Below, one piece after another: positions 1-8,560 of a DNA stretch of 64,000 nt (the first letter of the stretch is position 1; every line of letters starts with the position of its first letter). The DNA comes from Planctobacterium marinum (lineage in GTDB: Bacteria; Pseudomonadota; Gammaproteobacteria; Enterobacterales; Alteromonadaceae), in contig NZ_AP027272.1 of NCBI RefSeq assembly GCF_036322805.1, positions 3,534,001-3,598,000 of the forward strand. The letters run 5' to 3'. The notes under the pieces are model-generated. The model was not told the DNA's origin, searched no databases, and saw only the letters and a list, made by a program, of their open reading frames with translations. The translations under genes and the position numbers were made by a program.

Positions 1-64
1 AGATCAGTCACTCCCTGATGATTGGGATGGCAGTTACACACACACCTCTAAGTAGGAGCACCTG

Positions 65-1663
65 ATGGAAGTCGATAAAACATTACTTGAACTGGTACAT
101 GTTGGTATCGAATTGTCTACGGAAACTGACACCACTAAGCTATTGGAAAAGATACTGCTGGCCGCAAAACGACTTTCTAATGCCGACGGCGGAACAATTT
201 ACGGTGTAACCGAAGATAAAAAACTCAAATTCGATACCCTGTTCAACGACAGTATGGAAATGTACATGGGAGGCTCATCAGGTAAGCCCATCCCTTTCCC
301 TGCCATTCCCATATTCACGGATGAAGGACAGGTAAACACTTCAGCTTTAGTGGCCCACTCTGCCGCCATCCAGGAAGTGATCAATATCGAGGATGTCTAC
401 GCAGTAACGGAATACGACTTGTCCGGCCCACGTAACATGGATAGTAAAACCGGTTACCACACTCAATCCGTGTTGTGTATTCCCATGACCAATCACGAAG
501 GGGATCTAAATGGCGTTTTGCAGTTAATCAATGCCCAAGATGATGACGATAAGGTCATGCCATTTACGCCGGATGTAGAAAAATCAATTCGCGCACTCGC
601 ATCTCTGGCCGCAGTTGCCCTGACCAATAGACAGCTCATCGACAGTATGGAAAACCTGTTCCAGTCCTTTACCCGCCTGATCGCACAAGCAATCGATGAA
701 AAATCACCGTACACTGGTGGTCACTGTCGTCGGGTACCAGAATTGACCATGATGATTGCAGACGCAGTCTGTCGTTTTGAAGATGGTCCACTCAAAGATT
801 TTGACATGACAGAGGAAGAAAAAAACGAGCTCAGTATCGCAGGCTGGTTACATGATTGTGGAAAGATAGCAACACCCGAATACGTGATGGATAAATCCAA
901 AAAACTGGAATGCGTGTTTGACCGCATTGAAATGGTAAAAACGCGATTTGAAGTGGCAAAACGCGATATAGAACTGGAACACTTACGTAAAATCGCTGTG
1001 GCGAGCGAGCAAGAAAAAGCGCAAATGCAATCTTCTTTGCAACAGGCTTTAAACCAGATCAGTGACGATTATTTATTTGTCGAAAAAGCCAATACTGGTG
1101 GTGAGTTTATGACGCCCGACGACCAACAGCGTATTGCGGATATTGGCCAATCCAGATCGGTTATACTCAATGGCGAATCAGTGCCACTGCTCAGTGAAGA
1201 AGAGATCTACAACCTACAGGTTGCTCGCGGTACCCTAAACACAGAAGAACGGCAAGTGATTAATCGCCATATGGATATCACCATTTCCATGCTGGAATCT
1301 TTGCCTTTTCCCAAACACCTGCAAAAAGTGCCTGAATACGCTGGCGGTCACCATGAAAAAATGGATGGTACTGGCTATCCCAAAGGGCTGACTCGAGATG
1401 AAATGTCCATCCCCGCCAGAATGATGGCCATCGCCGACATTTTCGAAGCATTAACGGCTTCTGACAGACCTTACAAGCCCGCCAAGAAGATCAGCGAGTG
1501 TCTGAAGATTATGGGCTTTATGTGTAAAGATCAACATATCGATCCCGACCTGTTTGAGATATTCGTGAAGGAAAAAGTTTATCAGCAGTATGCCGATGAG
1601 TTTCTGGCAGACGACCAGGTGGATCAAGTTAACTGGGACAACATTCCGGGTTTTGTTTATTAA
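65..1663 (+). CDS. GAF and HD-GYP domain protein (probable cyclic-di-GMP phosphodiesterase)
   Basis: A predicted cytosolic cyclic-di-GMP hydrolase. The N-terminal ~190 residues look like a GAF sensory domain. The HD metal-binding pair is at His263-Asp264 (LHDCGK) and the signature HHEKMDGTGYP ends at Pro439, so the metal ligands typical of HD-GYP enzymes appear present. The HD and GYP motifs are about 174 residues apart; textbook HD-GYP domains have roughly 60. The extra ~110 residues include a charged, coiled-coil-like stretch. An AGGAG ribosome site ends about six bases before the ATG. The patatin-like gene follows after 20 bases, so they may be co-transcribed. No membrane segment is evident. 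The family call is firm; the ligand sensed by GAF is unknown. Confidence 0.9.
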   Translation: MEVDKTLLELVHVGIELSTETDTTKLLEKILLAAKRLSNADGGTIYGVTEDKKLKFDTLFNDSMEMYMGGSSGKPIPFPAIPIFTDEGQVNTSALVAHSAAIQEVINIEDVYAVTEYDLSGPRNMDSKTGYHTQSVLCIPMTNHEGDLNGVLQLINAQDDDDKVMPFTPDVEKSIRALASLAAVALTNRQLIDSMENLFQSFTRLIAQAIDEKSPYTGGHCRRVPELTMMIADAVCRFEDGPLKDFDMTEEEKNELSIAGWLHDCGKIATPEYVMDKSKKLECVFDRIEMVKTRFEVAKRDIELEHLRKIAVASEQEKAQMQSSLQQALNQISDDYLFVEKANTGGEFMTPDDQQRIADIGQSRSVILNGESVPLLSEEEIYNLQVARGTLNTEERQVINRHMDITISMLESLPFPKHLQKVPEYAGGHHEKMDGTGYPKGLTRDEMSIPARMMAIADIFEALTASDRPYKPAKKISECLKIMGFMCKDQHIDPDLFEIFVKEKVYQQYADEFLADDQVDQVNWDNIPGFVY

Positions 1664-1683
1664 TCAAGAGCAGGCAATGGATA

Positions 1684-2814
1684 ATGACTGATCGGGATGA
1701 ATTTGCACTGATATTGTCAGGCGGTGGCGCGCGAGCTGCCTACCAAATAGGGGTTTTAAAATCCCTAACCCAATACCTGCCGCGCAATCACAAACTGCCC
1801 TTTCCGGTTTTGTGTGGCACTTCCGCCGGAGCCATTAATGCAACGGCCCTGGCTTGTTACGCTTCCTGCTTTCACCTGGGGGTTCGAAAGCTTGAATGGG
1901 TGTGGAAGAATTTCAAAACCGAACAAGTTTATGATGCATCGCTATCTGAAGTGGCAGGCTACATCACTCGAAATTATTTGTCCTCATGGCGCTCTGAAAA
2001 TATCTCGAGAAGCCCGGGAAGCCTATTGAATAATCAGCCTCTTAGAATTCTGATAAAACGCATGATGGACTTTGCGCGTATCGACAGGAACATTATGTCG
2101 GGCAATCTCAATGCCATTAATATTTCCGCTTCTTGCTATTCTGAGCGCAATGCCGTTAGTTTCTTTCAGGGAAAAGATCAATTACAAGGCTGGAAGCGTC
2201 ACCACAGGCAAGGTATTCCCTGTACGCTGGAGATTGATCATCTTTTGGCATCATCTGCCATTCCCATCGTATTTCCCCCGGTGCGCATAGGTGATGACTA
2301 TTACGGTGATGGTGCCATTCACGAGTCGGCTCCCTTGAGCGCCCCTATTCACTTGGGCGCTCGGAAAATCTTTGTTATCGGTGTGGTAAAAGACAAACCA
2401 GATACGCCGCATCCTCACATGCACACACGCCTTAATAGTGCTCAAATCGCAGGTCATTTATTGGATACCATATTCTCGGACGCGCTGGAGTCCGATATCG
2501 AGCGCATGAACAGGGTTAATCAAACTCTGAATCTGCTAACACCACAGCAACAAAAACTCACCGACCTCAAGCCTGTCGAGTGCTTTATCATCAATCCCTC
2601 AAAAAGTATTCAGAATCTCGCCTGGAAATACTATGACGAGCTCCCTGGTGGTATCAAAGCACTATTGCGTTTGATTGGCGTAAACCGCTCCAGTGAATCC
2701 AGTTTATTGAGCTATTTAATGTTTGAAGGTAAGTTTTGCAGTGAACTTATTCAACTAGGCTATCAAGATGGTTTGGCACAACAAGACGCCATCAGAAAGT
2801 TTCTGGAGCTATAG
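1684..2814 (+). CDS. Patatin-like phospholipase family protein
   Basis: A predicted serine lipid acyl hydrolase of the patatin family. The oxyanion-hole glycine motif LSGGGARAAYQIGVL lies near residue 10. The nucleophile elbow GTSAGAINA is near residue 45, and the catalytic-dyad Asp is in a GDGA motif near residue 208. These are the three signatures of the family. At 376 residues it is a typical stand-alone bacterial patatin with no signal peptide, so it is probably cytosolic or peripheral to the inner membrane. It follows the HD-GYP gene closely on the same strand. The substrate cannot be read from sequence. Confidence 0.9.
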   Translation: MTDRDEFALILSGGGARAAYQIGVLKSLTQYLPRNHKLPFPVLCGTSAGAINATALACYASCFHLGVRKLEWVWKNFKTEQVYDASLSEVAGYITRNYLSSWRSENISRSPGSLLNNQPLRILIKRMMDFARIDRNIMSGNLNAINISASCYSERNAVSFFQGKDQLQGWKRHHRQGIPCTLEIDHLLASSAIPIVFPPVRIGDDYYGDGAIHESAPLSAPIHLGARKIFVIGVVKDKPDTPHPHMHTRLNSAQIAGHLLDTIFSDALESDIERMNRVNQTLNLLTPQQQKLTDLKPVECFIINPSKSIQNLAWKYYDELPGGIKALLRLIGVNRSSESSLLSYLMFEGKFCSELIQLGYQDGLAQQDAIRKFLEL

Positions 2815-2826
2815 AATCCTTCTTAT

Positions 2827-2867
2827 TGCAAGCTAATTCCGCTCCCGTAAAACAGCTTGCAGTTTTA
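2827..2867. terminator. Possible terminator hairpin after the patatin gene
   Basis: A perfect 8-bp inverted repeat (TGCAAGCT at 2827-2834, AGCTTGCA at 2854-2861) is followed on the plus strand by GTTTTA. The 19-base loop is long and the U-run short, and the hairpin overlaps the 3' end of the convergent SemiSWEET gene, so this is only a candidate. Confidence 0.35.
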
Positions 2868-3096
2868 TCCCCAAAATCATTCCGGCTAACATCAAAGTTA
2901 CGGCATTAGCCGCAACAATAGGCCAGTTTTGTATCGCCAAGCCATATAGCAGCCACAACAGTACCCCAGTACAAAAAATCGAGTACATACTTAGCGACAG
3001 AGATTGAGTATCGCGCGTTTTTAAGGTTTTGATCGCCTGTGGTAAAAATGAGGCAGTGGTTAACACAGCGGCAATATAGCCAATGAGTTCAATCAT
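2833..3096 (-). CDS. SemiSWEET-family sugar transporter
   Basis: An 87-residue integral membrane protein with three predicted transmembrane helices. The PQ motif (FLPQAIKTLKT) comes at the end of the first helix, as in bacterial SemiSWEETs (half-size MtN3/SWEET proteins that dimerise to form a sugar uniporter). Length matches the family (about 85-100 residues). AAGGTG sits six bases before the ATG. It lies 56 bases downstream of the antiporter gene on the same strand and may be read through from it. The transported sugar is not predictable. Confidence 0.88.
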   Translation of the reverse strand: MIELIGYIAAVLTTASFLPQAIKTLKTRDTQSLSLSMYSIFCTGVLLWLLYGLAIQNWPIVAANAVTLMLAGMILGIKLQAVLRERN

Positions 3097-3152
3097 TTAT
3101 TCACCTTATCCATGCTTTATTGATACAACGACGAAACAGCGACCAGATTCCA

Positions 3153-5117
3153 CTAATGCCCCTCCAGTAAAATACGCTCCGCTCGCTCAACGCGCCTTGG
3201 CTTGCCGGAAATCACCAATACATCATTTACCGCCAAAACCGTATCAGGATCCGGTTCAGCGATTTCTTCATTACCTCTTCGCAGTCCTTTAATGGAAACC
3301 CTCATGGTATCGATATTAACATCACCGAGCTTTTTACCCACGGCGTGAGCATCGGCGGTCAACACCACTGCGTGCATGAACTCCAACTTGTCCTGTTTAC
3401 CGTAAGTCATTTCAGTGGTTTCTCCAGGGAAAAAGCCATGCATGTGACGATAGTGTTCTTTTCGCTCTTTTCTTACCCGTTTTAAAATGCGCGACATGGG
3501 CACACCGCATAAATGCAATACCTGAGAAACCAGCATCAAGCTGCCCTCAAGTATTTCTGGTACTACTTGAGATGCTCCTGACATATACAGCTCTTCAAGG
3601 TGATAATCTTTGCGCGTACGCACCACAATAGGCAAATCGGGATTGAGGGCCACAACCGATTCGATAACGGCCTTCGCTTTGGTATGCTCATCAAAGGTCA
3701 AAATGGCCAATTTTGCTTTGTCGATACCTACCGTACGCAGAATATCTTTGTTTTGTACATCGCCAAAAAACACCGTTTCACCCGCGGCACAGCTTTCCTG
3801 CACACGCACGGGGTCGGCATCCACAGCCACATAATTTATCGCCTCAATGCGCAATAAACGACTCACAGACTGCCCTACTCGCCCAAACCCGAAAATAATC
3901 ACGTGGTCTTGAAGTTTCTCTTGCGAGGCAACAGGTTGCTCCGGCAAGGTCATTTTGCGTCGCGTTATTTTGGTTACCAGGCGCGGACTGTTGGTGACCA
4001 ACCAAGGTGTCACTGCCATACTCAAAATACCGATACTCATAAAAATGGAGGCTTCGGTAGAAGTAAAAATATCGTGATTACTGGCTAACGCGACAATAAC
4101 AAAACTGAATTCACCCATTTGCGAAAGCTTGATCCCCGCAGCCCAGGCATCATCTCCCGGCGCTTTAAATAACCAGGCGGCTAATCGGATTAGCAATACT
4201 TTCAATACCATAAGGACCACCAATCCCGACAATATCCAATGAATACTGGACACAAAGGTACTAAGCTCTAACTGCATTCCAATGGTAATAAAAAACAAAC
4301 CCATGAAAATATCACGAAATGGTCTGATATCGGCTTCAAGTTGGTGCTTGTATTGGCTCTCTCCTAACATCATCCCCGCCAGAAACGCCCCCAGAGCCAT
4401 CGACAAACCAAATGAGTGGGTCAAACCGGCGGCCAATAGCGCCACTAAAATCGTGGTAAGTACAAATAATTCATCGGTACGGGTTTTAGCCACTTCATTA
4501 AAGAGTCTGGGCAAGCCCCATTTGCCCACCGATAACAAGATAATAAATACCAGTGAGCCTTTAAACACTGCCAAAGAAATGGCCACTGCCAGACTTTGCT
4601 CGCCGTCAGCGGCAAATAATGGGATAACAATTAACAGGGGAACAACGGCCAGATCCTGGAACAATAAAATACTAACGGACATCTGAGCACGGGTGGTATT
4701 TAAGATCCCCAGCTCACTGGATTGTTTTATCACTATGGCAGTTGAAGACAGTGCTGCCATGCCACCGATAACAAACGCCGGAATCGGGCCAAAACCAAAT
4801 AACAGTGCCAACCCCATAAAAACCAGAGTAGTGACAACCATCTGTCCCAAACCGACGCCAAATACCAAATGACGCATAGCTACCATTTTGGGCAATGAAA
4901 ACTCTAAACCTAAGGAAAACAGCAGAAAGACGATGCCCAGCTCAGCAAAGAAATGCATTTGCTCAGGATCTTCATAAATCTGCATTAAGTCAGGTCCAGC
5001 CACAATACCACAGGCGAGATAAGCAAGTATGGGCGGCAAGTTCACCCGCTTAAACAACCAAACGGCAAAAACTGCCACCATCATCAATAACAAAATGTCA
5101 GTAAAGCTGCCTTCCAT
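3153..5117 (-). CDS. CPA2-family monovalent cation:proton antiporter (KefB/KefC-like)
   Basis: An inner-membrane antiporter of 654 residues. The first ~385 residues form a Na+/H+-exchanger-type domain with about a dozen hydrophobic segments. A Rossmann-type TrkA-N (RCK) domain follows from about residue 405 (HVIIFGFGRVGQSVSRLL, the GxGxxG nucleotide loop). A TrkA-C domain then extends to the C-terminus. This order is that of the KefB/KefC/YbaL group, usually K+/H+ exchange gated by nucleotide or thiol adducts. No KefF/KefG-like ancillary gene is adjacent, so glutathione gating is uncertain. It is divergent from the GGDEF gene across a 100-base gap. Confidence 0.9.
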   Translation of the reverse strand: MEGSFTDILLLMMVAVFAVWLFKRVNLPPILAYLACGIVAGPDLMQIYEDPEQMHFFAELGIVFLLFSLGLEFSLPKMVAMRHLVFGVGLGQMVVTTLVFMGLALLFGFGPIPAFVIGGMAALSSTAIVIKQSSELGILNTTRAQMSVSILLFQDLAVVPLLIVIPLFAADGEQSLAVAISLAVFKGSLVFIILLSVGKWGLPRLFNEVAKTRTDELFVLTTILVALLAAGLTHSFGLSMALGAFLAGMMLGESQYKHQLEADIRPFRDIFMGLFFITIGMQLELSTFVSSIHWILSGLVVLMVLKVLLIRLAAWLFKAPGDDAWAAGIKLSQMGEFSFVIVALASNHDIFTSTEASIFMSIGILSMAVTPWLVTNSPRLVTKITRRKMTLPEQPVASQEKLQDHVIIFGFGRVGQSVSRLLRIEAINYVAVDADPVRVQESCAAGETVFFGDVQNKDILRTVGIDKAKLAILTFDEHTKAKAVIESVVALNPDLPIVVRTRKDYHLEELYMSGASQVVPEILEGSLMLVSQVLHLCGVPMSRILKRVRKERKEHYRHMHGFFPGETTEMTYGKQDKLEFMHAVVLTADAHAVGKKLGDVNIDTMRVSIKGLRRGNEEIAEPDPDTVLAVNDVLVISGKPRRVERAERILLEGH

Positions 5118-5217
5118 TAACCTTCCGCTCGTTTTTTATTCCTGGCACACCGTTTGCTATATTCGATGCAGATACAGATAAAAGTTGGTTTCGCCAATTT
5201 TCTGGCAGGAGTAAGAC

Positions 5218-6108
5218 TTGGAAAATTTAACCCCGTTCTACGATAACACAATAACTGATGGCTTTTTCAATATAAACACTCAGCAAGAGTTTATGAGTGA
5301 TAGAGAAAAAAATCAGCTAATGCATACACTTACAACCAGCCTTGACTTGAACGAGTTAGGGGACATCGTATTTGCTGAGTTAAAAAACCGTCTTAATGCC
5401 CTATCTTTTAAGGTCTCCAGTCCATTCGGAAACTTTCAGTTTGGTACTACCGACAAACATTTAGTAGTAAAAACTTACGATTTGACGGCCAATCACGATG
5501 GCTCGGTGAAAATTGAATACGGTTTCGTCAGAAGTTTGTCGCTAAGAGAAACACAACTGTTAAAAGACCTTAATCATTGTATCAGAAACCCCTTAAACAA
5601 CGCGTTACAGTTTCTGCAGATTCAAAAGCTGGCATTAAAGGACAGTTTAACTTCCTTAGGCAATCGTCGACAGTTTGACGAAACTATGGAAAAAGCCACC
5701 AGCAGAGCCCACAGAAACGGCGAATCTGTCAGTCTGATTGTGATGGATTTAGACAAATTCAAGCAAGTAAATGACAAATTTGGCCACGCTGAGGGTGACA
5801 AGGTGTTGATGAGTGTTGCCGGAGCTATTAACCAATCTTTACGCAGTTCTGATCACGCTTTTCGCTTTGGTGGCGATGAATTTTGCTGTATTACTACCGA
5901 TACAGACAAAGAAGCCAACGAACTGATTGTACAACGTATTCAGGAGGCGGTCGCCGCTGATAGCTTACTACAAAAACACGGTATTAGTGTCAGTTTTGGA
6001 TTAGCCATGTTGCAACCCGAAGACAGCCAGTCTGGCTTTTTTAACCGCGCTGATGAAGCCTTATATCAAGCTAAACAAGCGGGTCGCAATTGCGCAAAAT
6101 GGGCCTAA
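5218..6108 (+). CDS. GGDEF domain protein (probable diguanylate cyclase)
   Basis: A predicted cyclic-di-GMP synthase of 296 residues. The C-terminal ~165 residues form a GGDEF domain with an intact active-site loop (RFGGDEF). An RSSD motif lies exactly five residues before GGDEF, matching the RxxD inhibitory I-site, so product feedback is likely. The N-terminal ~125 residues resemble no domain I can name and have no membrane segment. I take the TTG at 5218 as start because AGGAG lies about six bases before it; an internal ATG at 5294 is an alternative. It overlaps the 3' end of convergent tilS by four bases. Confidence 0.9.
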   Translation: MENLTPFYDNTITDGFFNINTQQEFMSDREKNQLMHTLTTSLDLNELGDIVFAELKNRLNALSFKVSSPFGNFQFGTTDKHLVVKTYDLTANHDGSVKIEYGFVRSLSLRETQLLKDLNHCIRNPLNNALQFLQIQKLALKDSLTSLGNRRQFDETMEKATSRAHRNGESVSLIVMDLDKFKQVNDKFGHAEGDKVLMSVAGAINQSLRSSDHAFRFGGDEFCCITTDTDKEANELIVQRIQEAVAADSLLQKHGISVSFGLAMLQPEDSQSGFFNRADEALYQAKQAGRNCAKWA

Positions 6109-7481
6109 TCGTCAGTTTCCCATTTTAATTCAAAAGCGGTTAAATGTTGACTTTCGAATTGTTTTGCTACCCTATCCCCCACCGCCAGGATTTCATCGCG
6201 AAATTGCAGTATCGGTGTTTTTTGACGCAGCCAAGGCGCAACTCGCCATTCTTTAAACCATTGATTTATAGGTTTCGAGATTTTGCTATCCCGAGGACGA
6301 AAACGCCTGGAGAAGCCACCAAAAGTCACTAACACCTCAGCACCATCAGGAAGATAGACCACATTTTCTAACGTTAAGGAGTCAGGTTGGCGCAATGAAA
6401 TGACGCCCGCGTCTGCTGGCAACGCTATATTCGACTCCCCTTGTGTATTAATTTTTAACAGCCATTGCCCTTCTGGTATAGCCTGCGATTGTCCGAATAA
6501 ATAGAGCTCATTGTCATAGCGACAACACTGCCACTGTCCCCATTTAACTACTGGCTGTGCGTCTTCTCTGGCATTCATGCAGTCATCAATAATACGCTTT
6601 AGCACGTTTTGCGACGGTTGCCCGGCCTCCTTAAGACTAATCCAGTGTTTCAGTACTTGTTTTTGCCAGGGCAGAGATAAGCGTTTCAGTTCTTTTACAT
6701 TGAGACAGCCACGGGCAGTGCTCAACCGCTGAAACTTATTAACCACAGATTCCCGTAGCAGGCCATTTTGTTCTTGGATATGAGACATTGAGCGGCTTAT
6801 GGTTTTTCCCATTTCTGGCCAACGCTGTTTTATCAATGGCAGCACTTGATTACGCAAAAAGTTGCGGTCATAGTCGCTATTATCGTTAGACTCGTCTTCT
6901 ACCCAGCTTAATCCTTGCTGCCTGGCATACTGTTCAACCTCACCTCGAGTGGCATGCAAAAGAGGACGAAGTAACCTCGTACCATATTGATTAACCGAGT
7001 TTTGCGCCATGCCAGATAATCCTTCAGGACCCGCCCCTCGCAATAATTGAATCAGAAAAGTTTCCACCTGGTCATTCTGGTGTTGGCCCAACAGAACTAA
7101 GCAATGCTCAGAGGCCACTTCAGCTATTGCTGCATAACGGGCTTCTCTGGCCGCAGCTTCCACGCCTTTACCTTTCGTATCAACTGCCACACATTTTACC
7201 GTCAGAGGCACTTGCAAGTGCTCACAAGTCTGAATGCAATGCTGCTGCCATTGTCCGGCATTGGCACTGAGATTATGGTTAACATGAATTGCACTCACCG
7301 GGATCTGATTATTCCCGGCAAATTCAGCGGCGAGAACCAACAATACCGTTGAATCCACACCACCGCTATAGGCCACCAGAATCTCACTCACTTCCGTGTT
7401 ATCAGAATTGAAATAAGCACCAGTGATGGCATCAAAATGACGGGTCAAATGATCAATAGTATTGTTGTCGCCAGGATTCAT
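6105..7481 (-). CDS. tilS: tRNA(Ile)-lysidine synthetase TilS
   Basis: Modifies cytidine 34 of the CAU-anticodon isoleucine tRNA to lysidine, using ATP and lysine in the cytosol, so that AUA is decoded as Ile. The PP-loop SGGVDS is at residues 39-44. It is followed by the N-type ATPase core, the substrate-binding middle domain and a C-terminal domain containing RRFRPRD. The 458 residues match the long TilS form of Gammaproteobacteria. It is downstream of accA but separated from it by a strong terminator at 7493-7520, so it may depend on read-through or its own promoter. Confidence 0.96.
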   Translation of the reverse strand: MNPGDNNTIDHLTRHFDAITGAYFNSDNTEVSEILVAYSGGVDSTVLLVLAAEFAGNNQIPVSAIHVNHNLSANAGQWQQHCIQTCEHLQVPLTVKCVAVDTKGKGVEAAAREARYAAIAEVASEHCLVLLGQHQNDQVETFLIQLLRGAGPEGLSGMAQNSVNQYGTRLLRPLLHATRGEVEQYARQQGLSWVEDESNDNSDYDRNFLRNQVLPLIKQRWPEMGKTISRSMSHIQEQNGLLRESVVNKFQRLSTARGCLNVKELKRLSLPWQKQVLKHWISLKEAGQPSQNVLKRIIDDCMNAREDAQPVVKWGQWQCCRYDNELYLFGQSQAIPEGQWLLKINTQGESNIALPADAGVISLRQPDSLTLENVVYLPDGAEVLVTFGGFSRRFRPRDSKISKPINQWFKEWRVAPWLRQKTPILQFRDEILAVGDRVAKQFESQHLTAFELKWETDD

Positions 7482-7492
7482 GGTTTCAGCAG

Positions 7493-7520
7493 AAAATAAA
7501 AAGCCGCATTACTGCGGCTT
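7493..7520 (-). terminator. Rho-independent terminator after accA
   Basis: On the minus strand a GC-rich stem (AAGCCGCA / TGCGGCTT, 7501-7520) is followed by TTTATTTT (7500-7493). It sits just past the accA stop codon and marks the end of the long core operon. Confidence 0.85.
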
Positions 7521-7540
7521 AGTGTACCTTGAAAAGTAAT

Positions 7541-8497
7541 TTAGCAATAACCGAAAGACATCAGACGCTGATAACGCTCTTCCAATAATGCTTCTTTGGA
7601 TAAACTAGTTAATTGCGCTAACTGTTGTTTGAGCGTCGCTTTCAGGTTAGCCGCCATCGTATCGTAATCGCGATGGGCGCCACCTTGAGGTTCGTTAATA
7701 ATGGTATTAATCAGCCCCAACTCTTTAATTTGAGGCGCTGATACTCCCATTGCCTCAGCGGCCAGAGGCGCATTCTCTGCACTCTTCCACAAAATTGAGG
7801 CACAGCCCTCTGGTGAAATTACCGAGTAAGTACTGAACTGCAGCATATTGACTCTGTCGCCTACACCGATGGCCAATGCGCCACCAGAACCGCCCTCACC
7901 AATAACAGTACAGATGATTGGTGTTTTAAGATCCGCCATCACTTTCAGGTTTTTAGCAATGGCCTCACTTTGACCGCGCTCTTCCGCACCAACCCCCGGA
8001 TAGGCTCCAGGAGTATCGATAAAAGTGATGATAGGCAACTTAAAGCGCTCCGCCATTTCCATTAAACGTAAGGCTTTGCGATATCCTTCTGGTTTTGGCA
8101 TACCGAAGTTGCGCTTGATTTTTTCATGCGTATCCCGCCCCTTCTGATGACCGATAACCATCACAGGGATACCATCAATCTTGGCCACACCACCGATAAT
8201 GGCTTTGTCGTCAGCATAAGCACGATCACCACAAAGCTCATCAAAATCAGTAAAGATTCGAGGAATATAATCTAGCGTGTAGGGTCGCATCGGATGGCGA
8301 GCCAACTGAGAAACTTGCCAGGCACCTAGACCGGAAAAGATTTTTCGCGTTAACTCAGAGCTTTTCTCTCGTAACCGGTTAATCTCTTCTTCCAGGCTAA
8401 CATCAAATTCTCCGCCTTGATTAACGGATTTTAGCTCTTCGATTTTAGCCTCAAGTTCAGCAATCGGTTGCTCAAAATCAAGGAAGTGTAAGCTCAT
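7541..8497 (-). CDS. accA: Acetyl-CoA carboxylase carboxyltransferase subunit alpha
   Basis: The alpha half of the carboxyltransferase that moves CO2 from carboxybiotin on AccB to acetyl-CoA, giving malonyl-CoA for fatty acid synthesis. At 318 residues it has the family's usual length. The crotonase-fold core is recognisable from the [15 protein letters not shown] region and the [14 protein letters not shown] stretch. The accA-after-dnaE order is the same as in Escherichia coli. It is 63 bases downstream of dnaE with no terminator visible between them, so co-transcription is likely. Confidence 0.97.
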   Translation of the reverse strand: MSLHFLDFEQPIAELEAKIEELKSVNQGGEFDVSLEEEINRLREKSSELTRKIFSGLGAWQVSQLARHPMRPYTLDYIPRIFTDFDELCGDRAYADDKAIIGGVAKIDGIPVMVIGHQKGRDTHEKIKRNFGMPKPEGYRKALRLMEMAERFKLPIITFIDTPGAYPGVGAEERGQSEAIAKNLKVMADLKTPIICTVIGEGGSGGALAIGVGDRVNMLQFSTYSVISPEGCASILWKSAENAPLAAEAMGVSAPQIKELGLINTIINEPQGGAHRDYDTMAANLKATLKQQLAQLTSLSKEALLEERYQRLMSFGYC

Positions 8498-8560
8498 TTA
8501 AATACCTAATAATAACTACGTGTGTTTGTTGTTGGATGCCAGTCTGTTACTTTAAATGAC

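Noticed and set aside
4282-4686. 134-codon frame opposite the antiporter gene
   Set aside because: It is antisense to a clearly conserved membrane protein gene and its product resembles nothing.
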